A stretch of 64,000 nucleotides of DNA, taken from Amycolatopsis oliviviridis (GTDB taxonomy: Bacteria; Actinomycetota; Actinomycetes; Mycobacteriales; Pseudonocardiaceae). The stretch lies in NCBI RefSeq assembly GCF_014654365.1, contig NZ_BNAY01000005.1:1-64000 (forward strand), given 5' to 3'. The notes beneath the pieces were generated by a model. That model was not told where the DNA came from, made no database searches, and was given only the letters and a program-made list of their open reading frames with translations. Both the position numbers and the translations under genes were made by a program. Positions 48,825 to 57,533 of the stretch are shown piece after piece. Positions within the stretch are counted from its first letter, which is position 1, and each line of letters begins with the position of its first letter.

Positions 48825-49598
48825 GTGATAGTTTTCGGCCTCGTGTCCCCCAATAGAACACGAAGCCGGTTACTGCTTGTCACGCTCAGCGTTCTGCTGG
48901 GCGGGGTGATCGCGAGCGCGAGCTACCTGATGGTGACCGACCGGTTCCAGGGCACCGCGTTGAGCAACCTGTCGCTGAGCGTCCCCGACACCAAGGGCAG
49001 ACCCGGCGACGCCCTCGCGAAGCCTCCCGCCTACTTCGGGCAGACGTCCGCTCCGGCACCGGGTGACCCCGCGCCCGGCTCCGCCGCCGCTCCGACGTCG
49101 TCCTCGGCGGCTCCCACGTCTTCCTCCGCTCCGCCCAGCTCTTCCTCCGCCGCGGCCGAGCCGCCCAAGCCTTCCGAGGCCCCCAAGCCCACCCCGAGCA
49201 AGGCCCAGGACCCGCCGCGCTCGCAGGACAGCTCGCTCGCCGGTCAGGTCATCGATCTCGTCAACTCCGAGCGCGCCGACGCGGGCTGCTCGCCGGTGAG
49301 CAACGAAGCGCATCTCGCCGCCGCCGCGCAGGGCCACAGCGACGACATGTCGGCCAGGAACTACTTCTCGCACACCACGCCGGAAGGCACCACGTTCGAC
49401 CAGCGCATCCGCGCCGCGGGCTACGACAAGCCCGGCGCCGAGAACATCGCGAAGGGCCAGTCGAACGCCGCCAAGGTGATGGACGCCTGGATGAACTCCG
49501 AGGGCCACCGCGCGAACATCCTCAACTGCAAGCTGAAGAAGATCGGCGTCGGCGTCAACACCAAGGGCATGTACTGGACGCAGAACTTCGGCTACTGA
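48825..49598 (+). CDS. CAP (SCP/PR1) domain protein, membrane-anchored or secreted
   Basis: This 257-residue protein has an N-terminal hydrophobic segment (LLLVTLSVLLGGVIASASYLM), a Ser/Pro/Ala-rich linker (about 75-135) and a CAP domain (about 138-257: LVNSERADAGCSPVSNEAHLA, YFSHTTPEGTTFDQRI, GAENIAKGQ, WMNSEGHRANIL). Two Cys in the domain could pair. It resembles bacterial YkwD-type CAP proteins of unknown extracellular function. GTG 48825 or 48843 may be the start. Confidence 0.85.
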   Translation: MIVFGLVSPNRTRSRLLLVTLSVLLGGVIASASYLMVTDRFQGTALSNLSLSVPDTKGRPGDALAKPPAYFGQTSAPAPGDPAPGSAAAPTSSSAAPTSSSAPPSSSSAAAEPPKPSEAPKPTPSKAQDPPRSQDSSLAGQVIDLVNSERADAGCSPVSNEAHLAAAAQGHSDDMSARNYFSHTTPEGTTFDQRIRAAGYDKPGAENIAKGQSNAAKVMDAWMNSEGHRANILNCKLKKIGVGVNTKGMYWTQNFGY

Positions 49599-50587
49599 CC
49601 CTTCTGCCACCGCTCGGCGATCTCGCCGTAGCGGGCCAGGACCGTCGCGCGCAGCTCGGGATCCGTCCGCGGGACCGGTTCGATGAACACCTCGGTGACG
49701 TCGCCGAACTCCCGTGTCAGCTCGGTCGCCATCCGGACGCAGGCGCGTTCGACGTCGGCCGCGCCGAGTGAGTCGTCGAAGTCGACGCGGGCGCAGACGA
49801 GAACCTGATCGGTGCCCATCAGCATGGTCTGGAGATCGACCACGGCCTCGATCTCGGGCGCGCCCATCAGGTGGTCTCGCACCCCGCGCACCAGCCTCGG
49901 ATCCGCCTGCCTGCCGATCAGCAGGCCGCGGTTGGTGCGCCCGAGCACGTAGGCGACCAGCGCCAGCAGCACCCCGATCGCGATCGACGCCGCACCGTCC
50001 CAGACGTGCGACCCGGTGAGCTGGTGCAGCCCGATCCCGGCGAACGCGAGCAGCAGGCCGATCAGCGCGGCCGAATCCTCGAACAGGACGGTCTTCGGTG
50101 CCGGGTCGTCGATCATCCGCAGATAGACCGAGATCTTCTGGCCCGCTTCGGCGGCGTCGCGCCGCACCTGCCGCACGGCCTGGAACCACGACACGGACTC
50201 GAGGACGAAAGCGATCGCGAGGACGACGTAGCCGACGATCGGATCGGTCTGTTCGGTCTCTTCGCCGAACACGGTCGAGAAGCCTTCGTAGAGCGCGAAC
50301 ATCGCGCCGGAGGCGAAGATCGACACCGCCGCGAGCAGCGACCAGAAGTACCGTTCCTTGCCGTAGCCGAAGGGATGGACGCGGTCGGCCGGGCGGTCGG
50401 AGCGTTTCAGCGCGGTCAGCAGGAGTACTTCGGTGATCGTGTCGGCCACCGAGTGCGCGGCCTCCGAAAGCATCGCGCCGGAGCCGGTGATGATCCCGGC
50501 GATCAGTTTCAGCACGGCGATGGCGAGGTTGACCCCACCCGCCAGCACCACGGTCAGGGTGCTTTCACCACCGGATTCTTCACTCAC
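49592..50587 (-). CDS. Cation diffusion facilitator (CDF) family transporter
   Basis: This 331-residue CDF protein exports divalent metals (Zn, Fe or Mn) in exchange for protons. It has six hydrophobic helices with the metal-site motifs SEAAHSVADT in helix 2 (H and D) and DSAALIGLLLA in helix 5, plus a cytoplasmic C-terminal domain (FDDSLGAADVERACVRM). Its 3' end overlaps the CAP gene by seven bases. Confidence 0.88.
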   Translation of the reverse strand: MSEESGGESTLTVVLAGGVNLAIAVLKLIAGIITGSGAMLSEAAHSVADTITEVLLLTALKRSDRPADRVHPFGYGKERYFWSLLAAVSIFASGAMFALYEGFSTVFGEETEQTDPIVGYVVLAIAFVLESVSWFQAVRQVRRDAAEAGQKISVYLRMIDDPAPKTVLFEDSAALIGLLLAFAGIGLHQLTGSHVWDGAASIAIGVLLALVAYVLGRTNRGLLIGRQADPRLVRGVRDHLMGAPEIEAVVDLQTMLMGTDQVLVCARVDFDDSLGAADVERACVRMATELTREFGDVTEVFIEPVPRTDPELRATVLARYGEIAERWQKGQ

Positions 50588-50617
50588 CTCGCGTAGCGTA
50601 GTGCGAGTGGGCCGATC

Positions 50618-51130
50618 TCACAGGCGACGCAAACCCTGCAGGACCCGTTCCATCAAGGCGAGTGCCGGATGACCGTCGAATTCAGCCTGTGTTTCATGAA
50701 CGGTAACCAAGCCGAGCTCGGCCATATCACCCAAAAGGACCTTTGCGACGCCGAGCGGAACGCTTAGTGACGCTGCCACTTCCGCGACGGAAGTCGGACG
50801 GCGGCACAGTGATCGGACCGAATGGAATTCGACGCTGAACCCGGGCGCGCTCCAGGGCGCGTCGTTCCGGACGGAGATCATCGCTTCGATGGCGAAGTTC
50901 CGCTTGGCCTGCGTGCGTCCGCCCGTGCGGACGTACGGGCGGACGCGCGTGCGTTGCTTTTCCTGCCGCGGCGGCCGCCGGGCGGCCGGGATGCTGGGGA
51001 TGGTCGCTTCCTGGGCCATTCTGGCGAGTGCCGCGGCCGAAGGGAGGCGGGCGGGTACGCGCAGCGTCGACGATCCCGGCATCGCGAGGCGGTGTCCCTT
51101 GCCCGGACGGAGTTCGTGACGGTTGCCCAT
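50618..51130 (-). CDS. DUF742 protein (conservon CvnC-like), orphan
   Basis: This 170-residue protein has an Arg/Pro-rich first half and a C-terminal DUF742 winged-helix-like region (TSVAEVAASLSVPLGVAKVLLGDMAELGLVTVH). DUF742 proteins usually sit in conservons beside a sensor kinase, a roadblock protein and a GTPase; none of these is adjacent here, so it is an orphan. Between the two parts it has an Arg-rich YVRTGGRTQAKRNFAIEAMI block. Its role is probably signalling, by family inference. Confidence 0.8.
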   Translation of the reverse strand: MGNRHELRPGKGHRLAMPGSSTLRVPARLPSAAALARMAQEATIPSIPAARRPPRQEKQRTRVRPYVRTGGRTQAKRNFAIEAMISVRNDAPWSAPGFSVEFHSVRSLCRRPTSVAEVAASLSVPLGVAKVLLGDMAELGLVTVHETQAEFDGHPALALMERVLQGLRRL

Positions 51131-51284
51131 TGATTTTCCTCGCCCCTTTTTTTTTCGGCCCTGCTGCCGTACCGCCTAAAGCAACCTCGTGGACGACAAC
51201 GGCAACGAGGAAACGCCAGCCTATCGCCACGGTGTACCGCCGAACGGGTAATGGGAACGGAATAATCGCGTAAGGATAAAACAA

Positions 51285-51327
51285 GAGGGAACATTCTCTC
51301 GCATTATGTGCGAGAGAATGTTCCCTC
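51285..51327. terminator. 19-bp perfect hairpin after the etfD-like gene
   Basis: Arms 51285-51303 and 51309-51327 are perfectly complementary (GAGGGAACATTCTCTCGCA and its reverse complement) with loop TTATG. It lies 13 bases after the stop of the minus-strand Fe-S oxidoreductase gene. Although it has no T tract, its strength suggests a terminator. Confidence 0.8.
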
Positions 51328-51340
51328 CGACCTCGATGTT

Positions 51341-53641
51341 CTACTTGTCTTCCTCCGGAAGCGGCGTCCCGGTGGCCGTTTCGTCGGTGGGCACGTCGGC
51401 CTTCCCGTCGAGTTCAGCATCTGAGACACCGTCCAGGGACGGCGCTCCAGCCGGGACCAGCTGCGGCTCCGGCTTGCGCTTGACGGCGGTCAGCAGCAGC
51501 TGTGCGACGTCGACGACCTCGACCTTCTCGCTCGCCTGTCCGTCGCTCTGGCGGGCGGTGACGCCGTCGGTGAGCATGACGCGGCAGAACGGGCAGCCGG
51601 TCGCGATCTTCGACGGCGCGGTGCCGAGCGCCTCGTCCACGCGCTCGACGTTGATCCGCTTGCCGATCTTCTCTTCCATCCACATCCGCGCGCCGCCGGC
51701 GCCACAGCACATCGACCTGTCGCCGTGCCGCGGCATTTCGCGCAGCTGCGCGCCCGAAGCGCCGACGAGCTCGCGCGGAGCGTCGTAGACCTTGTTGTGG
51801 CGGCCCAGGTAGCACGGGTCGTGGTAGGTGACGTCCTCGGCGACCGGGGCCACCGGGGTCAGGTGCTTCTCCCGCACCAGGCGGTTGAGCAGCTGCGTGT
51901 GGTGCACGACGTCGAACTGGCCGCCCAGTTCCGGGTACTCGTTCGCGAGGGTGTTGAAGCAGTGGGCACAGGTGACGACCACCTTGCGCGCCTTGCGTTC
52001 GCGGCCCTCGAACACCGAGTTCAGGATCTCGACGTTCTGCTGCGCCAGCATCTGGAACAGGAACTCGTTGCCGGCGCGGCGGGCCGGGTCACCGGTGCAG
52101 GACTCCTCCGAGCCGAGCACGGTGTACTTCACGCCCGCGATGTGCAGCAGTTCCGCGACGGCGCGCGTGGTCTTCTTCGCGCGGTCCTCGAACGCGCCGG
52201 CGCAGCCGACCCAGAAGAGGTACTCGGTGTCGCCGAGGTCGCCGTCGAACACCGGCACCTCGAAGTCCAGGTCCTCGGTCCAGGCGAGCCGGTCCTTGGC
52301 GTTCTGGCCCCACGGGTTGCCCTTGTTCTCCAGGTTCTTGAACATCCCGTTGAGCTCGCTGGGGAACGCGGACTCGATCATCACCTGGTAGCGGCGCATG
52401 TCGACGATGTGGTCGACGTGCTCGATGTCCACCGGGCACTGCTCGACGCACGCGCCGCAGGAGGTGCAGGACCACAGCACCTCGGGGTCGATGACGCCGC
52501 CGTCGTCGCCGATGAGCGCCTTCTGGGACTCGGCGATCGCGAGGACGTCGATGCCCGCGTACATGTCGTCGCCCTTGTCGGACAAGCCGACCTCGTCGCC
52601 CGCCATGTCGCGCTTGCCGCCCGCGAGCAGGTACGGCGCCTTCGCGTAGGCGTGGTCACGAAGCTGCGTGATGAGCAGCTTCGGCGAAAGCGGCTTGCCG
52701 GTGTTCCAGGCGGGGCACTGCGACTGGCAGCGGCCGCATTCGGTGCAGGTGGAGAAGTCCAGCCAGCCCTTCCAGCTGAAGTCCTCGATCTTGCCGACGC
52801 CGAAGGTGTCCTCGTCCGGGTCCGCCTCTTCGAGGTCGAGCACCTTGCCGTTGCTCATCATCGGCTTGAGCGCGCCCAGCGCGACGCCGCCGTCGGCCTC
52901 GCGCTTGAAGTAGATGTTGAAGAAGGCGCTGAAGCGGTGCCACGCGATGCCCATGGTCATCGTGCGCGCGACGACGATCAGCCAGATCGTGGCGCTCATC
53001 AGCTTGACGAAGGCGAACACCGTGACCAGGTCCGGGCTGGACGGCAGCAGCAGGCCGAGCGGGTGCGAGACGAACGCGGCCCAGACCGGGGTGTCGTGGA
53101 CGCCCAGCGCGGACTTCGCGGCGCGGACGCCGATGATGCCGATGCCCTCGATGAGCACGACGGCCTCGATGAAGTACGCCCACTTGAAGTTGGAGCCCTG
53201 GAAGCGGGACTGCCGGTCCGCGCGGCGCGGGTGGTTCTTCTGCCGGATCCCCATCAGGATCAGGATGCCGACGATGGTGCCGACCCCGAGCAGCTCCATG
53301 AGCAGCTGGAACAGCGACCAGTCGTCGAGGATCGGCCAGCCCCACGTCGGGACGAAGACCTCGCCGTAGGCCTCGAACAGGGCGAGCGACCCGAGCAGGA
53401 AGCCCCACATGACCAGCCAGTGCGCCGGTCCGACGCTCTTGACCTTGTTCATCCGGGTGTGCGCGGCGAATTCCTTGATCAGGGTCTTCATGCGCGGGAT
53501 GAACGGGCCGTTGCGGGTCGCGTCCGGCTGACCGAGGCGGATCACCCGCACGAAGCGGGCGATGGTCGCGAAGAACATTCCCCAGGCGACGACGCCGAGC
53601 AGGACCGCGATCCCGCCGAGCGTCAGCTGTACAGCGCCCAT
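51341..53641 (-). CDS. etfD: Membrane Fe-S oxidoreductase, EtfD type (heterodisulfide-reductase related)
   Basis: This 766-residue protein has about five N-terminal membrane helices (1-240), two 4Fe-4S ferredoxin sites (CTECGRCQSQCP and CTSCGACVEQCP) and two CCG domains (VGCAGAFEDR..., CTGDPARR..., CAHCFNTLANEYP, HDPCYLGRHN, CCGAGGARMWMEE). The closest characterised relative by layout is mycobacterial EtfD (Rv0338c), which takes electrons from the ETF reduced by acyl-CoA dehydrogenases into the quinone pool. The promoter carries a motif shared with fadE5. It ends with an acidic tail. It could also be called a (Fe-S)-binding LutA/GlpC relative. Confidence 0.85.
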   Translation of the reverse strand: MGAVQLTLGGIAVLLGVVAWGMFFATIARFVRVIRLGQPDATRNGPFIPRMKTLIKEFAAHTRMNKVKSVGPAHWLVMWGFLLGSLALFEAYGEVFVPTWGWPILDDWSLFQLLMELLGVGTIVGILILMGIRQKNHPRRADRQSRFQGSNFKWAYFIEAVVLIEGIGIIGVRAAKSALGVHDTPVWAAFVSHPLGLLLPSSPDLVTVFAFVKLMSATIWLIVVARTMTMGIAWHRFSAFFNIYFKREADGGVALGALKPMMSNGKVLDLEEADPDEDTFGVGKIEDFSWKGWLDFSTCTECGRCQSQCPAWNTGKPLSPKLLITQLRDHAYAKAPYLLAGGKRDMAGDEVGLSDKGDDMYAGIDVLAIAESQKALIGDDGGVIDPEVLWSCTSCGACVEQCPVDIEHVDHIVDMRRYQVMIESAFPSELNGMFKNLENKGNPWGQNAKDRLAWTEDLDFEVPVFDGDLGDTEYLFWVGCAGAFEDRAKKTTRAVAELLHIAGVKYTVLGSEESCTGDPARRAGNEFLFQMLAQQNVEILNSVFEGRERKARKVVVTCAHCFNTLANEYPELGGQFDVVHHTQLLNRLVREKHLTPVAPVAEDVTYHDPCYLGRHNKVYDAPRELVGASGAQLREMPRHGDRSMCCGAGGARMWMEEKIGKRINVERVDEALGTAPSKIATGCPFCRVMLTDGVTARQSDGQASEKVEVVDVAQLLLTAVKRKPEPQLVPAGAPSLDGVSDAELDGKADVPTDETATGTPLPEEDK

Positions 53642-53698
53642 CTTCGGGTGCCTTTCGTCCGAGTGAAGCGTGTGGTGGTTCGGGCAGACTAATGCTTC

Positions 53699-53713
53699 TT
53701 ACTGATGGGTAAC
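53699..53713. promoter_or_regulatory. TTACTGATGGGTAAC operator-like motif before etfD
   Basis: This 15-bp site lies 58 bases before the etfD-like start and agrees at 12 of 15 positions with TTACCTGTGGGTAAC in the fadE5 promoter. It has TTAC and GTAA half-sites as in a TetR-type operator. The opposing SMR gene starts 80 bases away, so it could be affected too. Confidence 0.5.
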
Positions 53714-53794
53714 CCACTGACCGCGCCCAAGTCCCACCGATGTGGTGTACGCCTCTCTTTGTTTTAAGACGATCGTCCAGGTAGTTTTTGTGTC

Positions 53795-54121
53795 ATGGGT
53801 GCGTACCTTCTCCTCGCTTTCGCCATCGCCGCGGAGGTGACGGCCACGGTCTCGTTGAAGCTTTCCGAGGGCTTCTCCAAGGTCGGGCCGTCGATAGTCG
53901 TCGTGGTCGGCTACGCCTTCGCGTTCGTCGCGCTCGCGTACGTTCTGAAGGCAGGCGTGCCGGTGAGCATCGCCTACGCGATCTGGGCCGCGGCCGGTGT
54001 CGCGCTGGTGGCGGCCGTCGGGATCGTGTTCTTCAAGGAACCGGTCAACCTCTCCGTCATCGCCGGGCTGGTGCTGGTGGTCGGCGGGGTCGTGTTGATC
54101 GAGGCAGGGAGCGCGCACTAA
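53795..54121 (+). CDS. SMR family multidrug transporter
   Basis: This 108-residue four-helix protein belongs to the small multidrug resistance family (EmrE/Mmr type). It has the essential membrane Glu14 (AFAIAAEVTATVSLK), the helix-3 motif SIAYAIWAAAGVALVA and a final VVGGVVLIE. It works as an antiparallel dimer, exchanging protons for cationic compounds. The TetR gene begins directly after its stop codon, so the two form one operon. Confidence 0.92.
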   Translation: MGAYLLLAFAIAAEVTATVSLKLSEGFSKVGPSIVVVVGYAFAFVALAYVLKAGVPVSIAYAIWAAAGVALVAAVGIVFFKEPVNLSVIAGLVLVVGGVVLIEAGSAH

Positions 54122-54682
54122 GTGAAGATCCAGGTCGACGGCCGGAAGGCCAGGGGTGAGAAGCGGCGCGACGAGATCATCGCTGCCGCGCTGCGGGTGA
54201 TCGAACGGGACGGCGTCGCCGGCGTCACCCATCGGACGGTCGCCGCCGAGGCGGGCGTACCGACGGCGTCGACGACCTATCACTTCTCCAGCCTCGACGA
54301 CCTGCTGATCGCGACCCTCATCTCGTGCGCGCGGGACATGGCGACCGAGGTCTACTGGATGATCGACCGCGCCCGGTCGCGCGGCAGCCGGGGCGCGGAG
54401 GAGGTCGCCGGGCTGCTCGCGGAGGCGCTGGGCCCGCGGCGCGGGCGGACGATGGCGGAATACGAGCTGTACCTGCTGGCCGCGCGCAAACCCGAGCTGC
54501 GGCCCGCCGCGCGGCGCTGGCTGGACGTGCTGACCTCGATGGTCCGGCACGACGACGAGGTCGCCTTCCGGGTGTTCCTCGCCGGTATCGACGGTCTCCT
54601 GATCCAGGGCCTCATCGACGACGAGCCGCCGTCCGCGGAGGAACTGCGGCCGGTGGTGGACTACCTGCTGAAACCTCGTTGA
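54122..54682 (+). CDS. TetR family transcriptional regulator
   Basis: This 186-residue TetR protein has the N-terminal helix-turn-helix (RRDEIIAAALRVIERDGVAGVTHRTVAAEAGVPTASTTYHFSSLDDLL, about 15-60) and a helical ligand domain. GTG 54122 immediately follows the TAA of the SMR gene. It most likely represses the SMR pump and itself and is released by a pump substrate. Confidence 0.9.
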   Translation: MKIQVDGRKARGEKRRDEIIAAALRVIERDGVAGVTHRTVAAEAGVPTASTTYHFSSLDDLLIATLISCARDMATEVYWMIDRARSRGSRGAEEVAGLLAEALGPRRGRTMAEYELYLLAARKPELRPAARRWLDVLTSMVRHDDEVAFRVFLAGIDGLLIQGLIDDEPPSAEELRPVVDYLLKPR

Positions 54683-54703
54683 CCCGCTGGGTAGCTTCGG
54701 ATC

Positions 54704-55138
54704 ATGAGGACTGTCGGCGCATACGAACTGGATGACGACCCGGCACGGGTGGACCTCGACGTGGTGTGGAAGTGCCTGTCCACCGACGTCTACTGGGGCA
54801 AATGGCGAGACCGTGAGCAGGTCGAGAAGGTCTTCAGGAACGCTTGGCGCGTCGTGGGCGCGTACGAGACTTCTAGTGGACGTCTCGTCGGCTTCGCGCG
54901 GGCGTTCTCGGACACCATCGGCAGTGCGTACCTGGCGGACGTCTTCGTCGTCGACGAGGCGCGCGGCGCGGGGCTCGGCAAGGAGCTCGTCCGGGAGATG
55001 ATCGACAACGGGCCGGGCGCGGAGTTCCGGTGGATGCTGCACACCGCCGACGCGCACGGGCTGTACCGGCGATTCGGCTTCGGGGATCCGCCCGAGGGGC
55101 AGTACATGGAGCGGACGCGGGCGAACGGCCAGGTCTAG
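54704..55138 (+). CDS. GNAT N-acetyltransferase
   Basis: This 144-residue GNAT protein has SDTIGSAYLADVFVVDEARGAGLGKELVREM as the acetyl-CoA site and HGLYRRFGFGDPPEGQYMER at the end, typical of small stand-alone members. The start at ATG 54704 is followed by acidic residues. It is 21 bases after tetR and may be read with it. The substrate is unknown. Confidence 0.85.
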   Translation: MRTVGAYELDDDPARVDLDVVWKCLSTDVYWGKWRDREQVEKVFRNAWRVVGAYETSSGRLVGFARAFSDTIGSAYLADVFVVDEARGAGLGKELVREMIDNGPGAEFRWMLHTADAHGLYRRFGFGDPPEGQYMERTRANGQV

Positions 55139-55181
55139 CACGGACTGGAACACAGAGCGCGGCGTGCGCAAAGGCGTGAGC

Positions 55182-55297
55182 CGCGTGATCAGGGACGTGA
55201 CTCGCGTGATTGGAGGCCGCACTCGGGTGTTCCGCCTCTGATCACGCGAGTTCCGCCTTCGGTCACGCGAGTCACGCCGCTGGTCACGTGAGTGCGG
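55182..55297. repeat. Order-preserving interleaved inverted repeats (A B C A' B' C')
   Basis: Three words occur in order and then their reverse complements occur in the same order: A CGCGTGATCAG (55182-55192) with A' 55238-55248, B CGTGACTCGCGTGA (55196-55209) with B' 55263-55276, and C CCGCACTC (55217-55224) with C' 55290-55297. All three pairings are exact. The design matches the element at 44135-44188. It lies between convergent genes. Confidence 0.7.
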
Positions 55298-55306
55298 TCT
55301 CGCGTC

Positions 55307-55354
55307 GGTCGTGAGTGGCGATTCGGGTTAGAACCCGAATCGCCACTCACGACC
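55307..55354. terminator. 23-bp perfect hairpin between convergent genes
   Basis: Arms 55307-55329 and 55332-55354 are perfectly complementary with only AG between them. It starts with GGTCGTGAGTGG and lies 11 bases past the PEBP gene stop, immediately after the interleaved repeats. It probably terminates transcription from both sides; no T tract is present. Confidence 0.75.
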
Positions 55355-55365
55355 CGCTGTACCGA

Positions 55366-55905
55366 TCAGCCCTTGTTCTCGTGCAGGGCCGTCAGCGTCG
55401 CCCGGCCGATGGCGTGGCCGAAGAGGTTGAAGCCCAGCAGCGCCGGGGTGGCGTCCTCGCCGACGTCCAGCTTTTCGACGTCGACGGCGTGCACCGCGAA
55501 GATGTACCGGTGCGGCCCGTGCCCGGGAGGCGGGGCGGCGCCGAGGAACTGCTTCACGCCACCGTCACCCTTCAGGGTCACAGCGCCCTTCGGCAGACCG
55601 GAGCCCGCTTCGTCGCCCGCGTTCGCGGCCAGCGCGGTCACCGAGACCGGGATGTCGAACACCGCCCAGTGCCAGAACCCGCTCGCCGTCGGGGCGTCGG
55701 GGTCGTAGCAGGTCACGGCGAAGCTCTTGGTGCCCTCGGGGAAGCCCTCCCAGGACAGCTGCGGGGAACGGTCTTCGCCGCCCGCGCCGAAGATCCCGGA
55801 AAGCTGGGGTGTCGGCAGGAAGCCGCCTTCTTCGATGTCGATGCTGCTCAAGGTGAAGGCAGGCAGATCGGGCAGGAAGTCGTACGGATCGGGTGCCTGC
55901 GGCAT
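55366..55905 (-). CDS. YbhB/YbcL family (PEBP-like) protein
   Basis: This 179-residue phosphatidylethanolamine-binding-like protein has the family motifs CYDPDAPTASGFWHWAVFDIP and GHGPHRYIFAVHAVD, which form the anion-binding pocket. There is no signal peptide, so it is cytoplasmic. The role of bacterial members is unclear. A GGAGGAC site precedes the ATG. Confidence 0.88.
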   Translation of the reverse strand: MPQAPDPYDFLPDLPAFTLSSIDIEEGGFLPTPQLSGIFGAGGEDRSPQLSWEGFPEGTKSFAVTCYDPDAPTASGFWHWAVFDIPVSVTALAANAGDEAGSGLPKGAVTLKGDGGVKQFLGAAPPPGHGPHRYIFAVHAVDVEKLDVGEDATPALLGFNLFGHAIGRATLTALHENKG

Positions 55906-56066
55906 GCGTCCTCCTGGTCGTGGATCAGATGACGGAGCCAGGTTATGACCCCGAGGACCCCGGTGCGGGTTCAGGGACGAATCCGGGGGTTACCCCTATG
56001 TCCAACCCGCCGCGCTGCCCTTAGCGTCGAGTTACACGAAAACCTGCTCTGGAGGGACTCAAGACC

Positions 56067-56834
56067 ATGGCGCGCCCACTCCTCGCCTTCGGCGGCATCG
56101 CTTTGATCGGCGTCGGTGTGCTCACCGGTCTCGGCTGGTGGTGGCCGTCCGACGCGGAGGCGACCGCCGAGCTCGCCCAGCAGATCAAGAGCGTCCGCGT
56201 CGACAACGACGAGGGCGCCGTCAAGATCCGCACGGGCAGCGGTCCGGTGAGGGTCCACCAGGAGTTCGAGTATCGCTGGAACAAGCCGGGCGACGCGTAC
56301 CGCGTGGAGGGGGACACCCTGGTTCTCGCCGGCTGCGGCACCAGCTGCGAGGTCGCTTACGACGTGACCGTCCCGGTGGGGATCCCGGTCTCGGGCAAAC
56401 TGGACTCGGGGTCGCTCCAGATCGCCGGAGCGTCCACTGTGGACGTCACGGTCGACTCCGGCTCCGTCTCCGTGGCGGATGTGCCGGGCACGGTGAAGGT
56501 CCGGTCCGACGCCGGTCGCGTCGAGCTGGAGAACATCGGCCAGGCCGTCACCGTGCAGGCGGCTTCCGGTGCCATCAAGGGGGAACGGCTCGGTGGCAAC
56601 GTCGAGGCCCGCAGCGACAGCGGCCGTATCGAACTCGAACTGGTCAAGGGCGCCGACGTCACGGCGCGGACCGCCAGCGGTTCGGTCGAGGTCACCGTTC
56701 CGGCGGGCGACTACAACGTCACCGGCACCACCGACAGCGGCCGCCGCGACATCGACGTGAACCAGTCCGGTTCGGCCCAGCACAAACTCGATCTCAACAC
56801 CGACAGCGGAAGCGTCAAGGTCAAAGCGGCCTGA
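56067..56834 (+). CDS. DUF4097 family adhesin-like protein, membrane-anchored
   Basis: This 255-residue protein has a short N-terminal membrane helix (LLAFGGIALIGVGVLTGLGWWW) followed by a DUF4097 beta-solenoid with repeated TDSGSVxVxxV-type strands (TVDSGSVSVADVPGTVKVRSDAGRV, ARTASGSVEV). It is probably anchored with the repeats outside. A GGAGGGA site precedes ATG 56067. It is followed by a shorter paralogue and may form an operon with it and the S33 gene. The function is unknown. Confidence 0.82.
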   Translation: MARPLLAFGGIALIGVGVLTGLGWWWPSDAEATAELAQQIKSVRVDNDEGAVKIRTGSGPVRVHQEFEYRWNKPGDAYRVEGDTLVLAGCGTSCEVAYDVTVPVGIPVSGKLDSGSLQIAGASTVDVTVDSGSVSVADVPGTVKVRSDAGRVELENIGQAVTVQAASGAIKGERLGGNVEARSDSGRIELELVKGADVTARTASGSVEVTVPAGDYNVTGTTDSGRRDIDVNQSGSAQHKLDLNTDSGSVKVKAA

Positions 56835-56861
56835 CGGACTTATCGGGGGAAACACTTTCTC

Positions 56862-57533
56862 ATGGGCATCATCGAAAAGCGCGTCCTCGGCGCGCTCGCA
56901 CTCGGCGCGCTGACGGCCTTCGGCATCGTCGGCTGCACGACCGAAAGCCGCGAGACGCTGAGCGACGGCACGCCCGTCACCGAGCAGATCACCGCGATCC
57001 GGGTGGACGTCCCGGTCGGCGGCGTCACGCTCCGGGTCGAGGACGGCGCACCGGTCTCGCTGCGCCGCGAAGTGACTTACACCGGACGGAATCCCGGCAA
57101 GACGCACAGCGTCGAGAACGGCACGCTGGTGCTCGGCGGCTGCAGCCAGTGCGGCGTGGACTACGAGGTCGTGGTCCCGCGTGAGCTGGCGATCACCGGC
57201 GGCATCGGCACCGGCAAGATCTCGCTCACCCGCGTGGCCTCGGTCGATCTGCACGGCGACGTCGGGGACCTGAAGGTCGAGCGCTCGTCGGGTCCGGTGC
57301 GGCTGACCACTGGCACCGGGGACATCGAGGTCGGGCTCGCGAAGCCCGGCGCCGTCACCGCGAACGCCGACGTCGGCAAGGTCACCGTCGTCGTCCCCGA
57401 CAGCGCGTACCAGGTCCGCGCGAAGTCGGACGTCGGCACGGTCGAGACCGCCGGTGTGCGCCAGGACCAGGCTTCGGCGAACGTCCTGGACCTCAAGTCC
57501 GGCACCGGCTCGATCACGGTCCGGCAGGCATGA
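56862..57533 (+). CDS. DUF4097-like lipoprotein (paralogue)
   Basis: This 223-residue paralogue of the previous gene has a lipoprotein-type start (ALTAFGIVGC, Cys near 25) and the same beta-strand repeats (HSVENGTLVLGGCSQCGVDYEVVVP, ADVGKVTVVVP). Conserved Cys pairs (GGCSQCG) match GGCGTSC of the first protein. Its stop overlaps the start of the S33 gene (ATGA). The two were probably made by tandem duplication. Confidence 0.82.
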   Translation: MGIIEKRVLGALALGALTAFGIVGCTTESRETLSDGTPVTEQITAIRVDVPVGGVTLRVEDGAPVSLRREVTYTGRNPGKTHSVENGTLVLGGCSQCGVDYEVVVPRELAITGGIGTGKISLTRVASVDLHGDVGDLKVERSSGPVRLTTGTGDIEVGLAKPGAVTANADVGKVTVVVPDSAYQVRAKSDVGTVETAGVRQDQASANVLDLKSGTGSITVRQA

